Shown here: piece by piece, positions 50,904 through 61,070 of the stretch
Position numbering within the stretch: position 1 is the stretch's first letter
How the letters are laid out: every line of letters starts with the position of its first letter
Origin: Cyathus striatus
Taxonomy: Eukaryota > Basidiomycota > Agaricomycetes > Agaricales > Nidulariaceae
Reading direction: 5' to 3'
Assembly (NCBI GenBank): GCA_025738555.1
Contig: JAOVFP010000006.1
Span: forward strand, 1,612,001 to 1,676,000
DNA: 64,000 nucleotides
Translations under genes and position numbers: made by a program
Notes under the pieces: model-generated
What the model was told of the DNA's origin: nothing
The model's database searches: none
Seen by the model: the letters and a program-made list of their open reading frames with translations, nothing else

Positions 50904-51289
50904 TGTAACGACCCCGTGACACCGTCCGTCTCTCGTTTCTCGTATGTGTTCGTTGCCCAACTCTCGTCGCTCGTTGTCCCGGTTCTTTACTTTCTCCGTC
51001 GTTCCTGTTTCACTCCCCTTCGCACACCTATGATATATTACCTTCGCTCACCCTCAGCAACAGAGCTAGTTAGCTCCTTCCTATCCTTTATTCTCTCACC
51101 TTGAACTATTACTACCGTTGTCTCAAGGAGTACTTACCCCACCTATAACCCGATATTGGACCTTTAGAATAGTATATAAGACTTAGAGTACTATCGTGTT
51201 TAGACAGTGAATCGTATCCTTACAACTGCAATCTCTCTCGTGTGACAAAACCCCTAAACCGTCACAAGACATAACAGGCTTTTGCTACA
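50904..51289 (+). repeat. Left LTR
   Basis: 386 bp, same length as the right LTR and differing from it at three positions only. It starts TGT and ends ACA. Its 3' part has a small inverted repeat (TGTGAC / GTCACA, 51241-51266). Confidence 0.97.
51173..51180 (+). promoter_or_regulatory. TATA box of the LTR promoter
   Basis: TATATAAG about 110 bp before the LTR end, duplicated in the right LTR at 60351. This is the expected place for the element's U3 promoter. Confidence 0.5.
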
Positions 51290-51512
51290 TATTTTTTTGC
51301 ATCTACACCCGACTCGACTCTTGTCTCTACTTTAACTCTCTACTTGTCTCTTTCTCTCTTCTACCTCTCTAACTGGTACCCTTCTGGACTGATCATCCGG
51401 AAACCGCCGTTTGACTGGTACATACCCAAGAAAACCTTTCATAACCACACAAAAAATAGTTTGTCTCTGTCTCTTCCATTATAACTGAAACCTTTAAATT
51501 CTAGAAAACACA

Positions 51513-54500
51513 ATGTCTAACCGTGTCACACATGCCCAAACCCAAGCTCGTCTAGCTGGAGTAGCTACCCAGCCCAGTGAGCATCTCATTCCTTCTAATA
51601 ATACTAATACTGCTACTACAGGAGAATCTCATTCTACTTTGGTTCAGGGTACCGCTAGGACCCCCGATGCTCCACGTCGTTCCTATAGGGATGTGGCTAG
51701 CTCGAGACCTCCTTCCCCTCAGGAAGAGACAACTGCCCGGAATAATGGCATGGACAATTTGTCTGCCACCCCGGAGTCTATTAGTATTAACAATATTATT
51801 GAAAATGAATCGATTTCTTCTGTTTCCACTTTGACCCCGTCTGAGTCAAACAATGAACAAGATAGCGAGAACCCATGGATTACTGTAAAATCTAGGAGAT
51901 CTCACAGCTTAGAATCCTTCAGAGGCCGAAGGATTGATCTCAGGAAAGCCAATCCCAATAAGCAACCTAAGCCTTTGTCCAAGGCTCAGAAACAGACTGT
52001 CCAGGAGGCCGAGAAGACCCTCACTGCTGAACAGAAGAAGCGCATTGATCGCCGAAACAATAAATTGCGCAAACATTCTTCCTCTTGTGAAGAAGGAACC
52101 TCTAAGGCTAAAGGCAAGGGAGTTGACCCTCGCAACTGGGGAAATATTGACCTCAATGAATCAGAGCTTGACATTGAAGCTCAACAGGCTGTACTCGAGT
52201 CGCTTAAACCGGTAAAAAAGTGAACTCACAGGAGGAGAAGATCAAGTCCATCTTCTTCCTCTTCCGACTCGGGAAGTGAGGCTTCCACACCAGTCCCTCA
52301 TAAGTCAAAGCACAAGGCTGTTAATGTTAACAACCTCTCTGCTACGTGTAGCACTGCTGCAAAATTGCGTAATGTTCATTACAACTTGGACCCGATACAT
52401 CAAATCCCCTCTGCTAGTCACTTGGGGAAATCATTTGATAAACACACACGTAACAAAAGGCATCACCTTAGAAGTGGATCTCCCAGTTCTCCAGATGAAT
52501 CAGATGGCTCAAGTAGTGATTCATCTTCAGACTCAAGCCCAGACTCTGATGACTCAGGCAGTAGCTCAAGTAATTCTGAATATAATGAGGATGACCACTC
52601 GCACCGCCGAAAAAAGCGAAAAGGGTCCAGACATTCTCATCATAGCAGGCGTCACCGAAGGCCACTAATTCATCCTATGCCTCCAAAAGAATATGACGGT
52701 ACTATTGAAGCCCGAACATTTCAGCGATTCATGGACGAAGCTACCGCTTATGTTCAAGATGGGAAAGTGTCACGAAAGCGGCAAGTGTTCATTATTTCAT
52801 ACTACCTGACGAACAAAGTATATGATTTCTATGTTCAGAAAGTAGCAGCTAACCACTCTGAATGGACTCTTGATCAGTTCTTTACAGAAATGTTCAATCA
52901 TTTGTTCCCTACTGATTACCGAGAATCACAACGTGAAAAACTAAAAAATTTCCATCAAGGGAACCACTCAGTACTAGAGTACTCACATAATTTACTTGAA
53001 TTAATAAAATCTATTGGCGGTATCAGCCCACGCGAGCGTGTACAAAACTTGTGGGATGGATTCCGTGTACCTATCCAGGAGCGCCTGTGGCTGGAGAAAT
53101 TCAACCCCAGTATCTCCAAATGGAAGGATGTTGTTGAGGCAGCCCGAATCATAGAGGTGGCTCAAAATATGAGCCAAAGAGCCAGCCATCGTAGAGGAAA
53201 TAACAACCTCCATGAAGGAAATGGTGGACCTGGAGGGAACAGAGGTGGAGGGTGCACTAGTGCCTTCAAACCTAATAAACCCCCAACCAACCATCAAAAT
53301 GGTAATAACCGAAATAATTCAAGCAACCAAAATGTGCAATGCCGAAATCCAGGCCCCCACAAGGGAAATAATTCAAACAATAATAATTCAACAAAAAAGA
53401 CCCCAAATGGCAACCAGAAGGCTAGGACCTCACTGCCATGGCTTTCTGATAAAGAGCATGCAGAGCTGCTGGCAGCTGGGAAGTGCTTCCGGTGTCGTGA
53501 AACTGGACACCAGTCCAGACACTGTCCCCAAGGAAATACAGTCCGCAGTAATAATGGCAATAAACCTCCAGGAGTCTCCAATTTTAATATGGAAATGACC
53601 GAAATATTGGATGAAAATCCTGATAACGAGGTTGAGCTATTGGAAAGCCTCCCACTAGCTGCAATGACAATCCCAGAGAACGTATTCCGCACTCTCTTCG
53701 ATATCGGAGAGGACGCTCCTTGGATGAAATATAAACCAGATGAGGAACCGCGAAGACAAATTGGGGACTGTTATGCAATGCATGCCGAACACATTCTTGA
53801 TGTGTTGCAGCCATTCCCTGGAGACGAGCACCATATGACAAATTTGGTTGACTATCGTTTTCAAGTACAGTTACTGAGTAACGATCCAACTCAGTACGTT
53901 ATAAATGATCAGGCCACTGGATTGGTCCTAATGATCCCCGCGCACCATCTTAAAAATAAAAAATTTAAGTTAGGAAACTGGTACTCAAAACGCACTGCAG
54001 AATACTATGGTCTCCCCAGAGGAGGTCTGCGTGATCACCCCATGGAAGACTCGGTTCTAATTGTAACCGAATATCTCCTTCGCGACGGGATAGCCAAACA
54101 TTATCCTACTCTATCAGAGGAAGTCGATTATTACATGCGCTTTCGAGTGGAGCTAGTAACAGCAGGCGTATATCAAATTTTCGATGAAGATTATCCCAAT
54201 ACCAATATATATATAAGAAAAGCCCTTCTCAAGGACCCATCCTTTGACCTTGTTGGATGGTATGCAAACCATGTTCGGAAAGGTAACCCAGGGAGTTACC
54301 CTGGAGATTATAATGACGACCTCTCTGATTCCGATGACTCTAGTAGCGGCATATATCAAACACCACCTGAGTCTCACAGTGAATTAAGCGACTCACTATA
54401 TTACAGTGTCTGTAACGGAATAGCACAGCTGCTGGAATGGTGTAAACCATATCCAGGAGATGCCTCTATATCTCGAATAGGAAAGCACTTTTATGTGACA

Positions 54501-54797
54501 CTTTGCGAAGAAAACAATGCGTTGATTCAAATCCATGACGCATGGAGGAAAATTGAAGTATATCTTCGATATGAACGGCTCCTTGAAAAGCACTTCGAGG
54601 TCGGTATTTGGTATGCAGAGTTGCTAGCCAATATGGTAACTAAGCGTGGAGCCAAGAACTTGGTTAACCAGTGGATAAGAAGGCATCAACCACTGCACAC
54701 CTCTCAGCGAATCATGGAACAAGCTATCGATAGTGTGCTTAGCGAGAACAGCTACCAGTTTGACAACATGTTCCCTCGGATTGGATCGCTTGTCTGA
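51513..54797 (+). CDS. gag: Retrotransposon gag region (capsid, zinc knuckle, repeated module)
   Basis: It opens at 51513 (MSNRVTHAQTQARLAGVATQ) with a Ser/Thr-rich N-terminus holding SYRDVASSRPPSP and NPWITVKSRRSHS, typical of mushroom gypsy gag. After a TGA at 52221 the same frame stays open: a Ser/Asp and Arg-rich stretch, then a capsid-like domain (MPPKEYDGTIEARTFQRFMD, YYLTNKVYDFYVQKVA, FFTEMFNHLFP). An Asn/Gly-rich linker leads to the CCHC knuckle CFRCRETGHQSRHC (about 53487-53526). Beyond it come three copies of a repeated module and part of a fourth, which is broken by the TGA at 54795. CGA (Arg) would restore the frame at both stops. It shares its frame with pol. Confidence 0.88.
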
Positions 54798-54965
54798 TTC
54801 AAGGTGGAAGTAAATCCACGTGAAGTCATTATCACTGACCAAAAGCGAAGATGTGTTACATATCTTGCAGTTGAACACCTCCGTGATTCCAAACTAGACA
54901 TTCCTGGTTGGTATGAGTTGCGGATGGCAGATTATATGGCACGTTGTTCAACACGCCCAGATCTT
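53790..54965 (+). repeat. Four divergent copies of a ~90-residue protein module
   Basis: The module pattern is a short helix, F-x-V-x-(L/V), a Gln/Ile-rich strand pair, then (F/L)-x-(L/V/I)-G-x-WY or GWY followed by Ala-rich residues. Copies: YRFQVQLL...FKLGNWY (53790-54010), MRFRVELV...DLVGWY (54070-54290), KHFYVTLC...FEVGIWY (54411-54640), and FKVEVN...LDIPGWY (54700-54965). The last is split by the TGA at 54795. By-eye identification; I know no family for it. Confidence 0.65.
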
Positions 54966-57900
54966 CTACACCAGAAGTCACGTATCGTAGAGGGATATAC
55001 ACTGCCCTCAGCGGAAGCAGGGTTTATAGAACATGGATCCAAGAAAACTTGGAAAAGAAACCAACGGCGACACTGCCAAAGGCATAGACAGCAACAGTCC
55101 CCATATGCAGAAATGGATGATGCACTATACTGGGATAGCTTATCCATTCATGGAGTACAAGTTCCAAGAGGAACGTACTCTACAGTACAACGTAATGCGG
55201 CCCACACTAAAGGATCCAGTCGTGTTGTCCCTAAGCCCATTATTGTCACCGTAAAAATAAATGGGCATCCTGCTCGTGCACTCATCGACTCAGGGTCTCT
55301 AGGCGATTTCATGTCTACTACGCTCGCAAACCAGCTTGGAGTTAAGCTCACAAAGTTAGAAAAACCCCTTGGTCTACAGCTAGCAGTACAAGGTTCACGC
55401 TCAGTTATAAACTCATACACTGAAGTTGATTTTGAATACCTCTCGGTATCTGAAAAGCGAACATTTGACATCATTAACATCATGAACTACGATATCATAT
55501 TAGGCACACCTTGGTTATTCCAACACCAGGCCCTACCCGTAAAGGGCAAAGCTACAGCCAGCCTTGCAGCAAAAAGCGTTGCATTTTCGAATATGGACCC
55601 TATTAAGTCTGCACAACGTGAACTGACTCAGTATGCTGAGCCACTATGTAAAGATGTGGTTGAAACTGGCTTACCTCCTTTCCAGGCCATTAATCACACC
55701 ATCCCCCTTATTGATGAGGATAGAATATATCCTTGGAGGCCATCCCGATGCCCTGAAGCCTTGAAGGGACAGTGGCGTGAAAAACGCGAAGCATATTTGA
55801 AAACTGGAAGGTGGAAAATAACCACTGCTGGGAACACGGTTCCAATGCTGTTGCTGCCAAAACCCCGAAAAGACGGCCAACCAGCTGAACTACAAACAGT
55901 TTTTGATTTGCGAGAACGAAATCGAAACACGAAAAAAATGTCTTCCCCACTCCCTGACCCCGAAAGCATTTTCCGACGTGTCACAATGGAGGGCGAGTTT
56001 GTATCACTCCTTGACCTGAAAGGTGCTTTCGAACAAATTAGGATAATACCAGAACATGTATCACGTTCTGCCGTTACCACCCCAGATGGTAATATGGTGA
56101 GCCTTGTGGTCCAGCAAGGTGATTGCAATGCACCTGCTACTTGCCAAGCACTCATGAACCTCTTGTTCTCTGCACACCTGGGGATATTTGTATATGTCTA
56201 TCTCGATGACATAGTAATTTTCTCAAGAACACTAGAGGAGCACATTAAACACGTTAAAATTGTTCTCGATATTCTAAAAAAGGAAAAGCTTTACCTTAGT
56301 AAGAATAAATTGAATTTTCTTCCTTCAGAACTGAAGCTTCTGGGACGAGTAATCGACCGCAAAGGCATTAGAATGGACCCAGACAAGGTGGACAGTGTAG
56401 TGAACTGGAAGACACCAACCAATCGGGACCTACTAAGAGGTTTCCTCGGATCAGTTGGGTACCTAGCAGACGACCTTCCACTTGTCCGCATTCCCATGGG
56501 TGTTCTAAATGCAATCACAGGCGACACGGTTCCATTTCGTTGGACCTATACTGAGCAACGCGCATTTGAAGACGTTAAGCGGTTAACTCAAAATTTTTGG
56601 GATCACAGCCGAAAACCACTTGATTATTCTCCAGACACACTCCCTATCTGGGTAGTAACAGATGGATGCCTGACTGGAATAGCCGGTTTGGTATGTCAAG
56701 GCCTGGACTGGAAAACAGCGACTATAGCTGCATTTTTCTCGGCTAAACTGAACTCAGCCCAACAAAACTACCCTGTTCACGAAGTCAAAATGCTAGCCAG
56801 TGTTGAAACGATGTTGCGACACCGCGATATCCTCCAGGGAGCAACATTCAAATGGGTCACGGACCATAAAGGACTAGTGCACCTATTGAATCAAAAGAAT
56901 TTGTCAGGACGACAAGCTCGCTGGCTCGAAAAAATCAGTGAATTTGACTTTACCGTTCAATATGTCCCTGGAGCAGAAAATGTTGTTGCCGATGCACTAT
57001 CACGAATGTATTCCAATGATAACCCTGGTACTATACGTGCCAGCAGTGAGTATACATACTTTGACGTTATCAATGAGGATGACTTACCTGATCTGATCAC
57101 TACTGATATTCCTGTCCTTGCTGGTATACAGGCTGCTATGGCTATAATTCGTAAGCCTAAGGGAACATCCTCTTCACCAGATGATGTTCCAGCGAGACGC
57201 TCATCTCGCTTGTCTTCAAAAGCTCCACTTGATGATAGGCTAGTACCCGAGCCAAAAATCAGTAAACCTCAGCCGGAGCCAGTAAAAAAGCCACCTACCA
57301 AACCTAGAGCTAAGAAAGCTCCCCTTCCAGGAGCTGAGACTGGCCGGCCAGAAACGTCGAAAGAATTTGCGAAACGTACAGTGAATCACTTTGTTCTCAA
57401 AGGACCACGAGAACAAAGGGAGGGCGAGAGTACACCTAACACGCACGCACAACCAACCAATATTGAAACTCCGCCTGCAGAGGAGTTCGAACCACAGACC
57501 ATCGAGAACACACTCCCAACTCATCATACTTTTGAATATGCTTCTCTTATGGATGCTATTTCTAATATGAAGACAATTGATCTGATTGGAGGTATAAAAC
57601 ATCAGTATAAGTCTGATCCTACCTTCAAGGCAGTACTGGCTGATCCAAAAGGCCACAAGAACTTCACTTACACTGAAGATGGTCTGCTTTTTATGCTTGG
57701 AACTGACAACAAAAGGATCTTATGTATTCCTAGGATAATTATCAAAGGACGAAGCGCTAGGGAAATCGTTATCTCTGAAGCCCACTCCCTCCTAGCTCAT
57801 CTCGGAGCATCAAAGACCATCGACTACCTCAAGGATCATGTTTGGTGGCGCAATATGGTCTCGGATACTCGCGCGTTTTGCGAGAGTTGCTCCACTTGTC

Positions 57901-58517
57901 GTCGCAACAAACCAAACAATCAAAAGCCTTATGGCTTGTTAAATCCCCTTTCGGTGCCCGCTCGGCCTTGGGAATCGGTTGGAATTGATTTTGTTGGCCC
58001 CTTAAAGGAGTCCAGTAACCGTAACGGTACTTTCAATTCTATCACTGTTATTATATGCTTATTAACAGGAATGGTTCATCTCGTACCGAGCCGAATCGAT
58101 TATAATGCCAAACAGTTAGCGGAGCTAATGTTTGAAGAGGTGTACAAGCACCACGGTATCCCCAAGAATATTATTAGTGATAGAGACGTACTTTTCACAA
58201 GTATATTCTGGCGTCACTTACACTCCCTATTAGGCACAAAGCTAAAGATGTCGAGTGCCTACCACCCGCAAACGGATGGCTCGACCGAACACGCCAACCG
58301 CACAGTTACGCAGATGCTTCGAACCTGTGTAAACGATAAGCAGACGGACTGGGTAATGCGGCTCCCAGCTGTGGAGTTCGCAGTCAACTCTGCGCGATCC
58401 GAAAGTACCGGATATGCGCCTTTCTTCCTCAACACCGGGCGCATGCCTAGAGCTATGATCTGGGACTCAGCCCCTCCTGACGAATACCCATCCATTCGCA
58501 ATTTCGCGCTTCAGTGA
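54804..58517 (+). CDS. pol: Retrotransposon pol: protease, reverse transcriptase, RNase H, integrase
   Basis: Continues the gag frame after the TGA at 54795. The aspartic protease has VKINGHPARALIDSGSLGDF (active D-S-G). The reverse transcriptase runs from VFDLRERNRNTKKMSSPLPD and SLLDLKGAFEQIRI to YVYLDDIVIFSRT, with the catalytic DD. RNase H has WVVTDGCLTGIAGLVCQG and FKWVTDHKGLVHLLNQ. A basic Pro-rich linker is followed by the integrase: zinc site H-x4-H...CESCSTC (from HSLLAHLGASKTIDYL), core GIDFVGPL, IISDRDVLF and TDGSTEHANRT, giving D-D-E. A TGA at 58515 (FALQ-stop-KLVLMAAHD) ends the frame before the GPY/F motif. All core residues of the enzymes are present, so the element decayed only recently. 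Confidence 0.93.
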   Translation: MEVNPREVIITDQKRRCVTYLAVEHLRDSKLDIPGWYELRMADYMARCSTRPDLLHQKSRIVEGYTLPSAEAGFIEHGSKKTWKRNQRRHCQRHRQQQSPYAEMDDALYWDSLSIHGVQVPRGTYSTVQRNAAHTKGSSRVVPKPIIVTVKINGHPARALIDSGSLGDFMSTTLANQLGVKLTKLEKPLGLQLAVQGSRSVINSYTEVDFEYLSVSEKRTFDIINIMNYDIILGTPWLFQHQALPVKGKATASLAAKSVAFSNMDPIKSAQRELTQYAEPLCKDVVETGLPPFQAINHTIPLIDEDRIYPWRPSRCPEALKGQWREKREAYLKTGRWKITTAGNTVPMLLLPKPRKDGQPAELQTVFDLRERNRNTKKMSSPLPDPESIFRRVTMEGEFVSLLDLKGAFEQIRIIPEHVSRSAVTTPDGNMVSLVVQQGDCNAPATCQALMNLLFSAHLGIFVYVYLDDIVIFSRTLEEHIKHVKIVLDILKKEKLYLSKNKLNFLPSELKLLGRVIDRKGIRMDPDKVDSVVNWKTPTNRDLLRGFLGSVGYLADDLPLVRIPMGVLNAITGDTVPFRWTYTEQRAFEDVKRLTQNFWDHSRKPLDYSPDTLPIWVVTDGCLTGIAGLVCQGLDWKTATIAAFFSAKLNSAQQNYPVHEVKMLASVETMLRHRDILQGATFKWVTDHKGLVHLLNQKNLSGRQARWLEKISEFDFTVQYVPGAENVVADALSRMYSNDNPGTIRASSEYTYFDVINEDDLPDLITTDIPVLAGIQAAMAIIRKPKGTSSSPDDVPARRSSRLSSKAPLDDRLVPEPKISKPQPEPVKKPPTKPRAKKAPLPGAETGRPETSKEFAKRTVNHFVLKGPREQREGESTPNTHAQPTNIETPPAEEFEPQTIENTLPTHHTFEYASLMDAISNMKTIDLIGGIKHQYKSDPTFKAVLADPKGHKNFTYTEDGLLFMLGTDNKRILCIPRIIIKGRSAREIVISEAHSLLAHLGASKTIDYLKDHVWWRNMVSDTRAFCESCSTCRRNKPNNQKPYGLLNPLSVPARPWESVGIDFVGPLKESSNRNGTFNSITVIICLLTGMVHLVPSRIDYNAKQLAELMFEEVYKHHGIPKNIISDRDVLFTSIFWRHLHSLLGTKLKMSSAYHPQTDGSTEHANRTVTQMLRTCVNDKQTDWVMRLPAVEFAVNSARSESTGYAPFFLNTGRMPRAMIWDSAPPDEYPSIRNFALQ

Positions 58518-58520
58518 AAA

Positions 58521-60049
58521 TTGGTCCTTATGGCAGCACATGACAGCGTGCTCGCTGCGCGCATCAAACAAACGCGAGACGCAAATCGTCGTCGCCGTTC
58601 TGAACCTTTCAAAAAGGACGACCTCGTCTACGTGTCGTCTAAGAACATTTCGTTCCCTAAAGGTCTCGCTAGGAAGCTCATTCCGAAATTCATCGGACCT
58701 TACAAGATTCTGGAAGATTTCAAGAATCACTCCTTCCGGCTTGAACTACCTATGCACTTGAGAAAGCGCGGAGTTCATGATGTCTTCCACTCGTCACTTC
58801 TTCGTCCACATATCCCCAATGATGACCGCCTATTCCCAGGACGACTGGACACTCAGCTCGGGAATTCTGAAGACTCAGAAAATGAGTGGGCTGTCGAAGT
58901 CATAACGGACCACGCTGGCTCGAAGAAGAATGCCATTTTCAATGTGAAGTGGAAATCCGGGGATAGCTCATGGCTACCTTACTACCAGGTATCTCATCTC
59001 GATGCGTTGAATACTTATTTGGAACTTTTAGGCGTTCCTGATATTTCCCAGTTACCGAAGGGAACGGGAAAACCACCTCTCGACGACGAGCAAGTTTTCG
59101 TCGATGAGGATGAGGCCTTCCTTGGGGCTATAGGTTCCTTCACCTATAAAGAGGAGCCCAATTCTCATTCTCCTTCAGTATCGTTCCACCTCAAGCTCTT
59201 CTCATTTATCTTCCACACTATCCTCACCGTCATCTCGTCTATCTACCTTGCCATCCTCAATACCTTTTTCTCGTCACCCAAGATGCCTGTCCACAAGTTC
59301 CGCGCTGAGATTGATCATCCTGCCATCACTCGCCTCACGCCTCACCGAATTTTACTCCAAGACCCTATCAGTCCTCTTGCAAAAATTCGTTGTAACACGT
59401 CTCAAGTCGTGGACTTCATCGACCACGACAAGCACTTACGCGCGCATGGCGCTGATCCTACCGATGGACCCCTTGGCTACAACGAATTCGTAGCCCTTTT
59501 CAACCGCCATGCGCCAGGAGAAGCGCGTTTTTCTACTTACGATGTCACTGCTGGCAATTACATCGTCACCGAGGAACCTATCAAGCTCGAATTCTTTATG
59601 TATCCTCAACCTATCCCTCGGAACCCCCCTGCTCCTGTTGCCGCACCCACCGTCGCGCCTCCTCCGCCTCCCATCGCTCCGCTTGCGCCAGCCAATCCCG
59701 CTAATCTGCTGCGCCGTTTGACCTGAACGACAACACCATCGCCAATTTGCTCTCCGAGCCTCTCCAGCAAGCTCGTATGCTTCGACTCGCTCTTGGTGCC
59801 GCTGACCGCCTCGACCGCAATCGCGATTTCTACCAGAGACGCAAAGCAGCCAATGCTGCTCGTAACGCTGCGCAACAAAACCCTCACATCACGGCAAAAG
59901 GCAATGTAAAAAAGACTCGCGCACCTTCCAACCCCAATGCCATTGCCTCATCTTCGATCGCCTCGTGGGGATCTTCCTCTTCCGAAGAATACCAGTTCGT
60001 CGATTACGATATGGTCGACAACTCCCAATCCTCCTCCAGCAAACAGTAA
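58521..60049 (+). CDS. Integrase C-terminus with chromodomain and extra tail
   Basis: Same frame as pol after the TGA at 58515. GPY/F is KFIGPYKILEDF, preceded by SEPFKKDDLVYVSSKN. The chromodomain EWAVEVITDHAGSKKNAIFN, then WKSGDSSWLPYYQVSHLDAL, would steer integration to modified chromatin. Then comes a tail of roughly 300 residues not usual in this clade: an acidic patch, a hydrophobic stretch at about 59185-59275 (FSFIFHTILTVISSIYLAIL), and a segment from MPVHKFRAEIDHPAITRLTP (59283). A Pro-rich run ends at a TGA (59724). A neighbouring frame carries on to 60049 (NTIANLLSEPLQQARMLRLA...), implying one missing base. The tail could be a separate third ORF starting at 59283. Confidence 0.85.
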
Positions 60050-60081
60050 GGAATTTGGCTGGCAAATCCCTGGAGGGCGTA

Positions 60082-60467
60082 TGTAACGACCCCGTGACAC
60101 CGTCCGTCTCTCGTTTCTCGTATGTGTTCGTTGCCCAACTCTCGTCGCTCGTTGTCCCGGTTCTTTACTTTCTCCGTCGTTCCTGTTTCACTCCCCTTCG
60201 CACACCTATGATATATTACCTTCGCTCACCCTCAGCAACAGAGCTAGTTAGCTCCTTCCTATCCTTTATTCTCTCACCTTGAACTATTACTACCGTTGTC
60301 TCAAGGAGTACTTACCCCACCTATAACCCGATATCAGACCTTTAGAATAGTATATAAGACTTAGAGTACTATCGTGTTTAGACAGTGAATCGTATCCTTA
60401 CAACTGCAATCTCTCTCGTGTGACAAAACCCCTAAACCGTCACAAGACGTAACAGGCTTTTGCTACA
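60082..60467 (+). repeat. Right LTR
   Basis: 386 bp. It differs from the left LTR at three sites: ATATCAG here versus ATATTGG (two bases), and GACGTAAC here versus GACATAAC. Confidence 0.97.
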
Positions 60468-61070
60468 TTATTATCAACAGACCTATGTTGACCCAAAAAA
60501 TTGCAGACATTGCATGTTGGGTGAGACAGCTACGCGCCGAATCAGGACAAGCTAAACCCTCATTCTACTGCACGGAAATGTCTTTTGGATCACATAACTG
60601 CTCCTTGATCTGTAAAAGAAGTGACGAAAATTAGCGAGTGTATCAGCAAAGTCTGAGAGACTTTTATTGGCTCAGATGAAGTACACTAGTCTACGGATGT
60701 GATGTGAAGATGACGCACTGCTGTGTATCACATTCCTCGTTCTTGTATTCACTGTCATTGACTCTTGACAACAATTCACACTTGTAACTCTCGACAATCC
60801 AAAATTGAAATTATGCTCTGCCTGCGGTGCGAAAGAAACATGAACGAAAAACTACGACAGCACGTCAAAGAGTGTAACTAAAAAAAAGGAAGACAGTAAT
60901 CAATAGCAAGCATTGATAGTAACTCGCAAAGCGCAAGCGTGAGGAAAAAAGACAATGGCTACTAACACAAAAATGCGGGGGTATGACAAGAAAATGCGGG
61001 GAATCGTGAGGGAACAATAAATAATCTATGAACGGGTATGGAAGGGTATCGATAATTCCAATGGAAGCGA
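60468..61070. other. Intergenic flank of the retrotransposon
   Basis: 600 bp downstream of the right LTR up to the stop of the secreted-protein gene. No gene seen. If the insertion was simple, part of the old DPM1 upstream region lies here. Confidence 0.45.

Larger units (their letters stand above)
50904..60467 (+). mobile_element. Full-length Ty3/gypsy LTR retrotransposon (chromovirus type)
   Basis: A 9.56-kb element with two 386-bp LTRs (TGTAAC...GCTACA), gag with a zinc knuckle, protease, reverse transcriptase, RNase H, integrase and chromodomain in the Ty3/gypsy order, plus a C-terminal extension. The coding frame from 51513 to 59726 is a single frame interrupted by three TGA codons (52221, 54795, 58515); a one-base shift near 59720 then leads to 60049. 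The LTRs differ at three sites only, so insertion is recent. No matching 5-bp target duplication is visible (GCTCG before, TTATT after). I cannot recognise a tRNA primer-binding site just after the left LTR. The right LTR is preceded by a weak purine-rich stretch (GGAGGGCGTA). Confidence 0.95.

Noticed and set aside
50916..51104. A 62-codon open frame inside the left LTR, repeated inside the right LTR (60094-60282)
   Set aside because: It lies in the non-coding U3 part, has no domain, and is present twice only because the LTRs are duplicated.
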